Shown here: one piece after another, positions 1 to 7,911 of the stretch
Position numbering within the stretch: the first letter of the stretch is position 1
Layout: the number at the start of each line of letters is the position of its first letter
IMG/VR virus record: IMGVR_UViG_3300018080_000115
Coordinates: 62,001-126,000 of that record
DNA length: 64,000 nucleotides
From: a virus
Direction: 5' to 3' (one strand)
Translations under genes and position numbers: made by a program
The notes under the pieces: generated by a model
What the model was told of the DNA's origin: nothing
The model's database searches: none
Seen by the model: only the letters and a program-made list of their open reading frames with translations

Positions 1-209
1 AGATTCCTGCGTTCGGCACCTACTGCAAGGACTTCAAAGGACGTCTTCCGCGTCGAGCGCAATTCGTCATCTGCGTCAACAAGCTGAAGACGCGCGCCGA
101 AGTGCTGCGCTGGTACATCGAAATGAATGACGGCGGGGTTGTTCACAGCAGCGAAGAGATTGAGCGGGTTCGTAAACTGATGAAGAAGGCGGAAGGCGGC
201 AAGTTATGA
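1..209 (+). CDS. 3' end of an unrecognised protein
   Basis: An open frame enters from the left edge and stops at TGA 207-209; 68 residues are visible, ending in a Lys/Glu-rich helix-like tail. The stop overlaps the next start codon (ATG at 206), a spacing typical of coupled phage genes. The visible part carries no motif I recognise and the start lies outside the window. Confidence 0.6.
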   Translation, partial: IPAFGTYCKDFKGRLPRRAQFVICVNKLKTRAEVLRWYIEMNDGGVVHSSEEIERVRKLMKKAEGGKL

Positions 210-532
210 TGAAGTCAGAGAAAGTTCCCTGCAAACAGCAAGTGCTGTCGTATGACATAGTGGACGCAGAAAAGCTGATCAAGAAGCTTTGGCCTCACCT
301 CGAAAAGTACAATGCCGAAGCTGCGAAACGACTCAAAAGCGAATTGGAAAAACTGGAAGAAACAGAAGACTTCCGCCGTCTCATGATAGCCACATCATTG
401 TGTCCAAAAATCATAAATGCATTGAACAACGTCGCTCCTGACGGCATGCATTTCGGTTCGTCAGACATCGACAACACATGTTACGGTTTTTTCTACAACG
501 GCTTTAACAACAGCGGAAAGGCAGATCGATGA
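206..532 (+). CDS. hypothetical protein, 108 aa
   Basis: ATG start overlaps the stop of the upstream frame. The protein looks soluble, with a charged helical N-terminal half followed by a more mixed C-terminal half rich in Asn, Gly and Phe. I see no known motif. Its last four bases overlap the start of the next gene (ATGA), so the two are probably translated together. Confidence 0.65.
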   Translation: MMKSEKVPCKQQVLSYDIVDAEKLIKKLWPHLEKYNAEAAKRLKSELEKLEETEDFRRLMIATSLCPKIINALNNVAPDGMHFGSSDIDNTCYGFFYNGFNNSGKADR

Positions 533-1527
533 AACTGAACAGTCTGAGAGACAAGCTGAAGCAAGCCGGTTTGGTCAGTCAAGAAGATGCTGCCAAAGCC
601 GAACGAGCCGCAGAAGTCAGACAGCGCGTGCTTGAAGAGCGAGCCGAACAGGAGCACAAAGAGGAATCGCAAATCCGGCGCACCTTGGGCAGACGCGCAC
701 AGCGCAATGAAGATCTGATGGAGAACATGCGGCGTCAAGCGAAAGAAAACCCACTGAAGCCGCATTTGGTCAAGGGAGCGCGAAAACTCTCAACTTCCTC
801 AATCGCAGTCGATCGTTCGAAGACGACTGCGCCTGAACCGGAACCGACTTTGGAAAGAAATGTTCAGACGAGTCACACCAATATCGTCCAAAGCGAAGTT
901 CACAAACTGACTGGAAAAATCGACGAATTATGGAAGAAAGGCGGCAAAAGCAAAGGGTTCGTCATTCATCTGATCATGGCGTTCATGAATCCATTTGCCA
1001 TGCGCGGTTCTGTGTTCTCCTGGGAAAACCTGCCTTCCATCCCGTCAGACAAAAATCGCCGATGCGCTCTGAGCAACGTCTATCTTGTCACGGTGGACGA
1101 ATGCCTGAACAAGTCCAAAGCGTCTCATCGTCAGCTCATCAAAATGCTCAAGAGCGAAGGCAACCATTCATTTCTAGAACTGCTTCAGGAAATGGATAAC
1201 TCGCTTGTTGCATGGACCAAAAGCAAGGCTCTTGCCATCTACAGCGACGAATCCAAGCGTTTTCTCTCTCCGGTTTCCCTGATGGCATTGCGCAATTGGT
1301 ATCTGATAAATGTTACCGAAAACGTTTGGCTCATCCACAAGCTGAACGATGCCATCGAAGAAAAAAGAAAGACCGCTCACGCTTACCAAATGGCGGAAGC
1401 CGAAGCGGAAGGCGGAGCGGCGCAAGACGAAGCCATGAAGAAGCTGACAGCCATCTTTGACCGGCTCAAGCGGAATGACGTGAATCTGGCTCTTGAAGAA
1501 CAACGTGAACTCAGCCTTGAAAAGTGA
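529..1527 (+). CDS. hypothetical protein, 332 aa
   Basis: Starts at the ATGA overlap with the preceding gene. The first ~110 residues are strongly charged (Glu/Arg/Lys) and probably coiled coil. The middle contains a more hydrophobic region with Trp and Phe. The C-terminus is again charged, with an Ala/Glu stretch. The charge pattern suggests a nucleic-acid or protein scaffold role, but no family is recognised and function is open. Confidence 0.65.
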   Translation: MKLNSLRDKLKQAGLVSQEDAAKAERAAEVRQRVLEERAEQEHKEESQIRRTLGRRAQRNEDLMENMRRQAKENPLKPHLVKGARKLSTSSIAVDRSKTTAPEPEPTLERNVQTSHTNIVQSEVHKLTGKIDELWKKGGKSKGFVIHLIMAFMNPFAMRGSVFSWENLPSIPSDKNRRCALSNVYLVTVDECLNKSKASHRQLIKMLKSEGNHSFLELLQEMDNSLVAWTKSKALAIYSDESKRFLSPVSLMALRNWYLINVTENVWLIHKLNDAIEEKRKTAHAYQMAEAEAEGGAAQDEAMKKLTAIFDRLKRNDVNLALEEQRELSLEK

Positions 1528-1534
1528 TGATGCG

Positions 1535-1615
1535 ATGGCGGAAAACAATGAGTACAGCGGACTGCTGGTGTTTGCAGGAACGATTCTTTTGATGATCTCA
1601 CCATTCTTCTGTTGA
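1535..1615 (+). CDS. small membrane protein, 26 aa
   Basis: Short frame starting MAENNEY and continuing as one hydrophobic segment (about residues 9-26) ending in Cys. A hydrophilic head followed by a single membrane-spanning stretch is typical of phage membrane mini-proteins. It sits in the gap between two longer genes, next to a second membrane peptide. No strong Shine-Dalgarno is visible, so this call rests on composition and position. Confidence 0.4.
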   Translation: MAENNEYSGLLVFAGTILLMISPFFC

Positions 1616-1637
1616 AGCATCAAGAAAGGAAACAAAA

Positions 1638-1700
1638 ATGGGCTTGCTGATTCTGTTCATCATAATCATGATCATGATCAAAACTAGTGACGTGCCATGA
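1638..1700 (+). CDS. small membrane protein, 20 aa
   Basis: A purine-rich ribosome site (AAGAAAGGAAAC) lies just upstream of ATG 1638. The peptide is almost wholly hydrophobic (Ile/Leu/Met/Phe, residues 2-14), then Lys-Thr-Ser-Asp. Its TGA overlaps the ATG of the phosphatase gene (ATGA at 1697-1700), which supports real, coupled translation. It could act as a membrane peptide, or mainly as a translational coupler for the phosphatase. Confidence 0.5.
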   Translation: MGLLILFIIIMIMIKTSDVP

Positions 1701-2209
1701 AAATCAAATTCCTTCCGGCGACTCCGTTCATGGCTTTGATGCAAAAAGACTCCCGCATCGATGCCATGCGAAGCATTCTGGACAATGACGCCCAAACTCC
1801 ATGGTGGCTTGTCTCCATCACCGAAGGCACCGGAACCGTCATTTTTCCCATGGAATTCATGGCTGCGATGGGATGCAAAGCCGTATTGCCTCTTGCGTTC
1901 GACGATATCGACCCGAAGCGCGGGAAAGGCAACATGACGGACATCTATCGGATCTTCAACGAGCATCATGCGGATCGTATCATCAGCTTCTTCGATTGGA
2001 TTCATCAGAGCCACAGGGTCATTGTTCACTGTGCCGCTGGCATCTCTCGAAGCGCGGCTGTTGCAACGTTTGCCCACGAATACTTCGGCGTGGAACAGAG
2101 CCCTGAATTCATCAAGAAAGCGGGACGGGCAAACATGCATGTCTTGCAGGTTCTGAGGCGTCAAGCGGGCTTTCTGAACCCCAATCCTGAAAGGCAAGAA
2201 GATGAGTAA
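1697..2209 (+). CDS. dual-specificity / tyrosine-type protein phosphatase
   Basis: 170 residues. The signature HCAAGISRS (Cys112, Arg118) is the HCX5R phosphate-binding loop of the cysteine-dependent protein phosphatases. An Asp-rich stretch about 40 residues earlier could supply the general acid. The predicted reaction is removal of phosphate from phosphoproteins or small phosphorylated substrates in the host cytoplasm. The gene is coupled to the membrane peptide upstream and overlaps the next gene by 8 nt. Host target unknown; catalytic residues look intact. Confidence 0.8.
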   Translation: MKIKFLPATPFMALMQKDSRIDAMRSILDNDAQTPWWLVSITEGTGTVIFPMEFMAAMGCKAVLPLAFDDIDPKRGKGNMTDIYRIFNEHHADRIISFFDWIHQSHRVIVHCAAGISRSAAVATFAHEYFGVEQSPEFIKKAGRANMHVLQVLRRQAGFLNPNPERQEDE

Positions 2210-2528
2210 AACGAAGGAATCAGAGAAAACATTTCGGAGGATCAGTGCTAAGCTTTGGGATGCGTCGGATCTAAAAAAAGAAGTGGAACAGCGGTTCAGG
2301 ACGCCGAAAGGCGGCGGTCAAAACACTGATCCAACCATGAAGCTGAAACGACTCATCCGACTCAAACCAAAGACGCTTAAACGTCTGGCGCGCATCTCGG
2401 AACACCTAAGCAACATGCAGCCAAAACGCAAAATCACGCCAATGCAGGTTGCATCCATCCTCTTGGAAAGAGCGATTGACGAATTGGAAATTTCTCTTCC
2501 AGCCAAAACCACAAAACGAAAAAAATAG
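2202..2528 (+). CDS. basic hypothetical protein, 108 aa
   Basis: Overlaps the phosphatase end by 8 nt. Very Lys/Arg-rich, with a basic N-terminus, a helical centre and the C-terminal tail TTKRKK. It resembles small DNA-binding proteins in composition, but I cannot name a fold. It ends in TAG, one of few amber-terminated genes in a window that also encodes a CUA-anticodon tRNA. Confidence 0.6.
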   Translation: MSKTKESEKTFRRISAKLWDASDLKKEVEQRFRTPKGGGQNTDPTMKLKRLIRLKPKTLKRLARISEHLSNMQPKRKITPMQVASILLERAIDELEISLPAKTTKRKK

Positions 2529-2554
2529 CCTCACTTCCGCGCCCTTGACGTTGT

Positions 2555-2824
2555 ATGTCTGAATCAGAAAGGCGCATGATGGAAGAAGCATACCGAATCA
2601 TCGCGGAATTCGGGAACGTCCATTTGATCCAAACAAATGGCGAAAGCGTCATCTTGCGCGTTTTTCTGAAGGGAAAAGGAGACAAGTTCGTCAAACACAT
2701 TGACGTTACTACGGAAATGGACCAGTTGTTCGCAATTCATGAAACACTGACCTATTACAAAGCGCATGGACGACTGCCTGTCTCTCAAAAAGAACTGAAA
2801 CAAGATCAGAAAAGGAAACCATGA
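2555..2824 (+). CDS. hypothetical protein, 89 aa
   Basis: Starts 26 nt after the previous stop and overlaps the next ATG by 4 nt (ATGA at 2821). It has an acidic helical start, alternating hydrophobic residues in the middle that suggest a beta-sheet core, and a Lys/Gln-rich tail. No motif recognised. Confidence 0.6.
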   Translation: MSESERRMMEEAYRIIAEFGNVHLIQTNGESVILRVFLKGKGDKFVKHIDVTTEMDQLFAIHETLTYYKAHGRLPVSQKELKQDQKRKP

Positions 2825-3984
2825 TACCAAGCACAGACAGCAAGAATAACGGGAGTCAGAAGAACAGGTTCAAAATGATCGATCCTGAAATGGTGTTTGG
2901 TCCTGTTTGGATGCACATCATGGCTGAACACCCCAACGCTGCTGTTCTACTACGTGAAGGACTCAACAACCTTCCGCGCATTCGAAACATTCCGATCGCC
3001 CGCACCAGTGTTTTCGAAGCCATCAAGGAATGCCTGAATTCGTGTGACGATCCTACGCCGTCAAAGCACATGGGAATGATTGACGGCGGCAGAGCGGCAT
3101 CAATGAACGATGAAAAACAAAACAGTTATACTCTGATGAACTTTAATATTCGATTCAATTCAATCGGAGAAATCGATCAGCGCCATCATGGCGAAGACGT
3201 TCCGTGCTTTGTTCCACTCGTCTGCTTCTTCAAAGAAGGCAAAAAGGATAGTCAGCATACGCTGAATCTTCTTCAACGCTGTTCCAGCGGAAAAATGGAA
3301 ACCAGAACGTTTTTTTCGGAGATCAGCAAGATTCAGCCTTTGGAGCTGAGCACTTTTCTGCTTCAATACGAAAAAGACGAATTGGACACAAGCAAGGAGC
3401 AGCAGTCATTCATCACCGCATATAGCGAAAACGAATGTGAAATGATTGGTGATTTTGCATTGCTGAGCTGGCTGATGGAATTCGCTTCGAATGGAAACTT
3501 GACGACAGATGAAGGCATGAAGCGATGCCAAATCGTCATAATGCGGCTCTTCCTCTACCTGATGAAGACTTTTCATTTCACCAGCCTTGACCGTGAAATG
3601 TTGAGCGTCCTGTTTGACGCAAACAATCCTGTCTGCACAATGTACTCTCAAGAAAATTACAACAATAGTCGTATGTATATTATGCGAAACAGACACAATC
3701 AACGGTTTTCAATCATTCTCAATCATCAATGGGGCGATGTTCTCTATCCCTATGACAAGTCTTACAAGGACGAACGCGCAGCGGAAGTTCGTCACAAAAT
3801 CATGACGCTGCGGTCAACCCCGAATTATCCTTTCGAAATGATCCACTCCAACAACTGCAATACACTCATCAATGCCGCAAAACTGTTCTATCTGTTGGCA
3901 ACCAAAAAGATGCCTGATCGAATCGTGTTCAAAAATGATGTCGAATCCTTCGGAGACAAAACGTTCTTCAACCAAATCGACTAA
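2821..3984 (+). CDS. hypothetical protein, 387 aa
   Basis: Starts at the ATGA overlap with the preceding gene. The protein looks soluble and mixed alpha/beta, with no signal peptide or membrane segment. Local A+T content is higher than in its neighbours at several points. No catalytic motif is recognised. It is the last gene before a 140-nt gap and probably ends the first transcription unit. Confidence 0.6.
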   Translation: MIPSTDSKNNGSQKNRFKMIDPEMVFGPVWMHIMAEHPNAAVLLREGLNNLPRIRNIPIARTSVFEAIKECLNSCDDPTPSKHMGMIDGGRAASMNDEKQNSYTLMNFNIRFNSIGEIDQRHHGEDVPCFVPLVCFFKEGKKDSQHTLNLLQRCSSGKMETRTFFSEISKIQPLELSTFLLQYEKDELDTSKEQQSFITAYSENECEMIGDFALLSWLMEFASNGNLTTDEGMKRCQIVIMRLFLYLMKTFHFTSLDREMLSVLFDANNPVCTMYSQENYNNSRMYIMRNRHNQRFSIILNHQWGDVLYPYDKSYKDERAAEVRHKIMTLRSTPNYPFEMIHSNNCNTLINAAKLFYLLATKKMPDRIVFKNDVESFGDKTFFNQID

Positions 3985-4085
3985 AATTCCTATGGCACCA
4001 TAAACAATAAAACGGAAAGAATTGGAAAGACTCATTTTTTATAATTTAAATAATTGAAAAATACAAGCCTGCAACAGAAGATCTG

Positions 4086-4094
4086 TGCTATATT
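4086..4094 (+). promoter_or_regulatory. possible extended -10 promoter
   Basis: TGCTATATT matches an extended -10 element (TGn then TATATT). It stands in an A/T-rich gap about 30 nt upstream of the next start at 4126. No convincing -35 box is at the right distance, so the call rests on the -10 alone. Confidence 0.3.
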
Positions 4095-4125
4095 GAAACA
4101 GACTTCGCAATGACGGAAAAAGCCG

Positions 4126-4500
4126 ATGATAATTGACATTCTGCCAAAAGAAGTCAAGTTGATCAGAGACGGCGACTTGGTCTTGCTTTTTCCTGTCAAC
4201 GAATTTAATATAAAGAAAGATAAAGATGGTCAGTGCAAGGAAAAACAGGGAAAGCAGATGTTCTTTGAACGCATCATTCGAACAGGAGAACGTGCCTATC
4301 GTTTGATGCTTCGTGCGGTTGTATGCAGAAGAAAAGGACATGTCTTGGAAAATCCAGGATGGGAACTGAGAACCGGGAACATTCATTATCGCTGCCAGCG
4401 TTGCGGGAAACGGATCATTTTCCCCCCTAATGACGTCAGGAACATGCGCGCAAAAAAACAATTCATGCTGATATTCGACAAGAACGGTAAAAAGGATTAA
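4126..4500 (+). CDS. small zinc-ribbon-like protein, 124 aa
   Basis: The C-terminal half holds CRRKGH followed by a CQRCG pair, a spacing suggesting a Cys/His zinc site. The rest is basic and hydrophobic in alternation. A zinc-stabilised nucleic-acid-binding or adaptor role is plausible but not shown. It is the first gene after a 140-nt gap with an extended -10 element, so it probably heads a transcription unit. Confidence 0.6.
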   Translation: MIIDILPKEVKLIRDGDLVLLFPVNEFNIKKDKDGQCKEKQGKQMFFERIIRTGERAYRLMLRAVVCRRKGHVLENPGWELRTGNIHYRCQRCGKRIIFPPNDVRNMRAKKQFMLIFDKNGKKD

Positions 4501-4505
4501 GATTG

Positions 4506-4856
4506 ATGACTACGCAAATCAAGCCGATTCTGGATAATCATGAAATGGACAAGACCGTCAAGCTGTTCATGGGCGAATTCGTTGCTAAAAGCGGGAAACA
4601 AACCATCACACAAACAGATTTCGACGAATTCATACTGCTTGGCATGCACCTCTGGTACACTGAAAAGAACGCAGGCTGGCGAAGACTGTCCAGTGTTCCG
4701 GGATTTCGCCTGACCAACACTTCCGACTATGTAAGATCGATGCTGAATCGATTCTGCAAACGATTCCCTGATGCCTGGAAAAAATCCGCACTGAGAAGCG
4801 TTGAAGTATTCGATCAAGGCGAAAGAGTCAAAACACCAATCGATGAAAGGTGTTGA
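4506..4856 (+). CDS. hypothetical protein, 116 aa
   Basis: I take ATG 4506 rather than the TTG one codon earlier. The protein is mixed helical, with Trp and Arg near the middle, and has no known motif. It follows the zinc-ribbon gene by 5 nt and abuts the membrane-protein gene downstream, so it belongs to the same unit. Confidence 0.55.
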   Translation: MTTQIKPILDNHEMDKTVKLFMGEFVAKSGKQTITQTDFDEFILLGMHLWYTEKNAGWRRLSSVPGFRLTNTSDYVRSMLNRFCKRFPDAWKKSALRSVEVFDQGERVKTPIDERC

Positions 4857-4861
4857 CTGCC

Positions 4862-5233
4862 ATGTCTCAACAGGAATCAACCAAGCTTGGAACAGATCCG
4901 CTCTACTATGGCTGGCATATGACAGAAAGCATCTTTTCATTTGTCGGCTGCTTATTGTACGGCTTAACGATTTGGCTTGTGTTCGGATGGTCTGCCGGAA
5001 GAAACGGCGTCCCGGTTCCGAGCTATCCGCAGACTCTTCTCTTCATCCTTCTGCTCAAAATGCTGCGCAATCTGATCCACAAATCAAAGCCTTCAGATTA
5101 CGACAGCAATCTGACTCACAGACAAGCCGAATACATTGACCTGAAATTCATGATACAAGCCCTGTTCGGCAGACACGTCGTTGCGCCAATCACATTCTTG
5201 ATCGTGTCGCTTCTCATCCATCTTCTCGACTGA
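4862..5233 (+). CDS. integral membrane protein, 123 aa
   Basis: ATG 4862 is preferred over GTG 4850 because GAAAGG lies at a usable distance upstream. Three hydrophobic segments are visible: after residue 20 (SIFSFVGCLLYGLTIWLVF), around residue 60 (TLLFILLLKML) and at the C-terminus (PITFLIVSLLIHLL). No signal peptide or lysis motif is recognised. A membrane role, for example in superinfection exclusion or as a holin, is only a possibility. Confidence 0.6.
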   Translation: MSQQESTKLGTDPLYYGWHMTESIFSFVGCLLYGLTIWLVFGWSAGRNGVPVPSYPQTLLFILLLKMLRNLIHKSKPSDYDSNLTHRQAEYIDLKFMIQALFGRHVVAPITFLIVSLLIHLLD

Positions 5234-5245
5234 TTCAATTTTCCC

Positions 5246-5274
5246 TTGACAATCTGTAACGGGAGCGTTATGGT
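5246..5274 (+). promoter_or_regulatory. sigma70-like promoter with palindromic operator
   Basis: TTGACA (5246-5251), a 17-nt spacer and TATGGT (5269-5274). The spacer contains TGTAAC (5255-5260), N6, then GTTATG (5267-5272), a near copy of the inverted repeat TGTAAC-N6-GTTACA found at two other promoters in this window (47821-47849 and 49710-49738). The predicted transcript starts just ahead of the gene at 5299. Confidence 0.7.
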
Positions 5275-5298
5275 CTATCCAACAAATTGGATAAAGCC

Positions 5299-5682
5299 AT
5301 GACGACGTTCGAAAGCGAAAAAGACAGAAGACGAAGGCAAGAAGAACTTGCCGTACAGTATGCGACAAGTCAGATTGAAGCCAGACGAAACATGGCAGAC
5401 GAACTGACATTGAAAGTGAATCTGCAACGATACGGTTTTGAACGTCTTCGCAGGATCGTTAAGCTAGCTGCACAACAAGCAGAAAAAGCGTCGCCTTTCT
5501 TGTACCATTGGCTTCTTCACGATCCTTATGGAACATGGGCAAAAAAAGCCGCCGACGCACTCGAACATGCATTCAGTCATCCAAAATTCAAGACCATGAC
5601 AGAGGAAGAAGTTGACAAGGAATGTGCTACCTTTCTTGTTTTTCTAGGTGCGAAAACATTGATGCATGAAGACATCCCGTGA
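5299..5682 (+). CDS. hypothetical protein, 127 aa
   Basis: ATG 5299 is used rather than TTG 5287, which would lie almost at the predicted transcription start. The N-terminus is very charged (Arg/Lys/Glu). The rest is helical with several Ala and Lys, and the C-terminus is acidic. It is the first gene of a unit driven by a promoter carrying the shared palindromic operator. No family recognised. Confidence 0.6.
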   Translation: MTTFESEKDRRRRQEELAVQYATSQIEARRNMADELTLKVNLQRYGFERLRRIVKLAAQQAEKASPFLYHWLLHDPYGTWAKKAADALEHAFSHPKFKTMTEEEVDKECATFLVFLGAKTLMHEDIP

Positions 5683-5701
5683 AGAAGAAAAGAAGGCAAT
5701 A

Positions 5702-6160
5702 ATGCACACCGAACCCACAGACTACAGAAAATTGACTGTCGGCATGAAATTGGAGCTGAATCTGACTGTTGATCAACAGTTCGAATTTAAAGCCGGTCTG
5801 CCTGACTGCAAGTACGAAGAGAGCGAAGGGGTGTGGTTCGTTGCCGGTGAAGTCATGCTGGAAGACGGAAGCGTATGCCATGCAATTCTTGGCTTCCCGG
5901 AAGACGAATATCATCTGCCGCATTACGCCTACATCTTCACTCCGTCAGGACCCTGCGACATCTTCGAAACTTCCAACATCGATTTGAATGGTACGCCAAA
6001 ACTCAGCAATGCTCTGATGCAGATCAGAAGCGTTCTAGGCACAGTATACTTTCGCATTCCTCATCAGAATCGTTCCGCGCCTCATAACAAGCGCGTCTGG
6101 CATCATCTCTACGACGGGCACGTGTGTCCGACCGTCTCAACCCAATTCGATTGTCATTGA
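5702..6160 (+). CDS. hypothetical protein, 152 aa
   Basis: AGAAGG (5691-5696) sits 5 nt before ATG 5702; an upstream in-frame ATG at 5666 would overlap the previous gene. The protein has alternating beta-like segments, several Tyr/Phe/Pro and a C-terminus rich in His. No known motif. Likely soluble. Confidence 0.55.
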   Translation: MHTEPTDYRKLTVGMKLELNLTVDQQFEFKAGLPDCKYEESEGVWFVAGEVMLEDGSVCHAILGFPEDEYHLPHYAYIFTPSGPCDIFETSNIDLNGTPKLSNALMQIRSVLGTVYFRIPHQNRSAPHNKRVWHHLYDGHVCPTVSTQFDCH

Positions 6161-6305
6161 ATCATGGACAAGCCAAGCAAGCTGTATTACATTCAAACCA
6201 ACAAGGAGAGACGTCATGCCTTCTTAGCGACGCAACAAATCCCCGCCCGGTTTCCTTTCAGAGGTTCGCTTCACAAAGCATCAACCCGAACGAAAGGAAA
6301 TGACC

Positions 6306-6623
6306 ATGTCAGAAATGAAATTCCAAGCAGAATGGGATTGGGAGAATGCGACTCAGGCCGACATCGATTGGCTTCGAGAACGCGCCGCCGAACTGATCCA
6401 ACGTGCATCCGATGCGACAGGCATCCTGGCAAAAGACAAGAAATCAGACGTTTGTCGTCATCATGACATCGATGAATTCGACGTGGAAAGCCTGTTGAGA
6501 GATCAAGCCGAATTCAACTTCGAAGACGAGAAATACCTTGGATGCTCAGATTGGGAAACAGAATACATCAACAACAAAATCCCATGGAGCGAAATTTGCC
6601 GACTCTCTGAACAACTAGACTGA
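6306..6623 (+). CDS. acidic hypothetical protein, 105 aa
   Basis: AAGGA at 6294-6298 gives good spacing to ATG 6306 (the ATG at 6300 is too close). Strongly acidic, with many Glu/Asp and several Trp (WDWENA, SDWETEY). Small acidic phage proteins of this kind are often DNA mimics or host-enzyme inhibitors, but that is inference from composition only. Confidence 0.6.
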   Translation: MSEMKFQAEWDWENATQADIDWLRERAAELIQRASDATGILAKDKKSDVCRHHDIDEFDVESLLRDQAEFNFEDEKYLGCSDWETEYINNKIPWSEICRLSEQLD

Positions 6624-6660
6624 CATTGTTTCAATGACTCAAACCGAAAGGAACTAACCG

Positions 6661-7164
6661 ATGACCAAGTTCAAGCAATTCAAGGCAATCCAGAAGAAGC
6701 GTGCCGAGATCATCCGTCACAACAAGCGTCTGGTGCGCAGTTCCGACCAGATGCATGCCATGATCGATCAGGACAGCTTGCTGTCGCACCGAAACGATTC
6801 TCAAACCGATGATCACAGCGAAATGCACCACATGTTTTCCATGTGGAAGTTGCACAACAACCTGCGAGTCGCCAAAACCAATTATCGGCTGAATCACATC
6901 GCTTGGTCTTTGGCGAAGAAAAGGCTGACAAACGACCAGCAAGCGAAGGACTACTACAGCGAGCGCATCGAATCGAACTGCAAGCATCCATTGTCCGATG
7001 AACAGTGGAAGATCATCCTGATGATGCGTGACAGGATGTTCTGCGCCTATGATCAACACAAGCAGATGCAGTGCATCAAACGTAACGAAGAGCTGAAGAC
7101 AAAGATGCAGCCGTTGCGTACTGATGGAGAAGCCCGTATCATCGAAGTTCCCGATATGATCTGA
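6661..7164 (+). CDS. hypothetical protein, 167 aa
   Basis: Good Shine-Dalgarno (AAAGGAA) before ATG 6661. The protein is basic and helical, with many Gln, His, Met and Lys and a probable coiled-coil character. No known motif. It ends 10 nt before the first tRNA gene, so it is probably co-transcribed with both tRNAs. Confidence 0.6.
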   Translation: MTKFKQFKAIQKKRAEIIRHNKRLVRSSDQMHAMIDQDSLLSHRNDSQTDDHSEMHHMFSMWKLHNNLRVAKTNYRLNHIAWSLAKKRLTNDQQAKDYYSERIESNCKHPLSDEQWKIILMMRDRMFCAYDQHKQMQCIKRNEELKTKMQPLRTDGEARIIEVPDMI

Positions 7165-7174
7165 TCCGACAACC

Positions 7175-7250
7175 GAGCGTGTAGTTCAATGGTAGAACGA
7201 CAGACTCTAAATCTGTGTCAGTCTTGGTTCGAATCCAAGCACGCTCACCA
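7175..7250 (+). tRNA. tRNA with CUA anticodon (amber suppressor type)
   Basis: Full cloverleaf with encoded CCA. The acceptor stem GAGCGTG/CACGCTC is 7 bp and perfect. The D stem is GTTC/GAAC with GG in the loop. The anticodon stem ACAGA/TCTGT is perfect with loop CTCTAAA, so positions 34-36 read CUA. The T stem is CTTGG/CCAAG with loop TTCGAAT. Discriminator base A. The anticodon pairs with UAG stop codons. The amino acid cannot be assigned from sequence alone. The variable loop is about 6 nt; no other register gives a normal anticodon loop. Confidence 0.85.
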
Positions 7251-7259
7251 AGATTCGAC

Positions 7260-7279
7260 GGGGAAGGACATCCTTCCCC
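7260..7279 (+). other. hairpin between the two tRNAs
   Basis: GGGGAAGG and CCTTCCCC form a perfect 8-bp stem around ACAT. No U-tract follows, so it is more likely a processing or spacer hairpin within a tRNA precursor than a terminator. Confidence 0.6.
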
Positions 7280-7289
7280 ATTCCGAATT

Positions 7290-7365
7290 GGGCGCGTAGT
7301 TCCAATGGAAGAACGCTTGTTTTGCATGCAAGAGGTTGCGGGTTCAAATCCCGTCGCGTCCACCA
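7290..7365 (+). tRNA. tRNA-Ala (UGC)
   Basis: 76-nt cloverleaf with encoded CCA. Acceptor GGGCGCG/CGCGTCC (one G-U pair), D stem GTTC/GAAC, anticodon stem CTTGT/GCAAG with loop TTTGCAT giving anticodon UGC, T stem GCGGG/CCCGT with loop TTCAAAT. Discriminator A. It lies 39 nt after the CUA tRNA and is probably cut from the same precursor. Confidence 0.9.
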
Positions 7366-7386
7366 TTTTCTCCATGGAGCACAGTC

Positions 7387-7581
7387 ATGACGGTCAAAGA
7401 ACTTCGAGAACTGATCAAAGACATCCCGGACGATTGGGAAATCAAATCGGCTGACGACAACGGCGATTTGTTTGAAGTGGAAATGAAGCTGATGGCCAAG
7501 AAAGTCAAGGACGACGGCGATCCTGCCATCGATGACGATCCGCGCGCAAAGGTATCGATCGTTGTTGTTTTTGACGCTTAA
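7387..7581 (+). CDS. acidic hypothetical protein, 64 aa
   Basis: Starts 22 nt after the tRNA-Ala CCA end; GGAGC precedes ATG 7387. The N-terminus TVKELRELIKDIPDDWEI is a pattern seen in many small phage proteins. Then follow acidic turns and a C-terminal beta-like strand. Upstream in-frame ATGs fall inside the tRNA and were not used. Function unknown. Confidence 0.65.
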   Translation: MTVKELRELIKDIPDDWEIKSADDNGDLFEVEMKLMAKKVKDDGDPAIDDDPRAKVSIVVVFDA

Positions 7582-7598
7582 GGTTTGGAGCAAAAGCC

Positions 7599-7895
7599 AT
7601 GCACCAAGAAGCGGCCGAAGAAATCTTCGAAGATGTCAAAACGCACATCCTCGATCACATCAATGACAACGGCAAAACAGACGAAGACGGGCGCAAATCC
7701 ATGCGCGTCATGTCCCTCATCGTCAAGTTCCGCCGCGATCTTCCGCCGCATGCGCAAGGCTTCCAAGTCATTTCAAGCTACGTCGACATGCTCTTGATCG
7801 AAATGCAGCGTGAAGGCATGGTGAAGCTGATCCGCAATGAAAAGCGTAAATCAAACCTGCACAGCCAATTCGAACGGTGCATATTGACCATCTGA
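7599..7895 (+). CDS. hypothetical protein, 98 aa
   Basis: Separated by 17 nt from the previous gene. Helical, with a His/Gln/Glu-rich N-terminus and a basic C-terminus. No motif recognised. Part of the same plus-strand operon as the tRNAs. Confidence 0.6.
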   Translation: MHQEAAEEIFEDVKTHILDHINDNGKTDEDGRKSMRVMSLIVKFRRDLPPHAQGFQVISSYVDMLLIEMQREGMVKLIRNEKRKSNLHSQFERCILTI

Positions 7896-7911
7896 AAGGA
7901 ACGCGGCACTC

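Noticed and set aside
6164-6466. 100-aa frame overlapping the gene at 6306
   Set aside because: It overlaps a better-supported gene by 160 nt and becomes low complexity in the overlap.
7139-7593. Minus-strand frames across the two tRNAs
   Set aside because: They are the familiar antisense translations of tRNA genes and carry no independent support.
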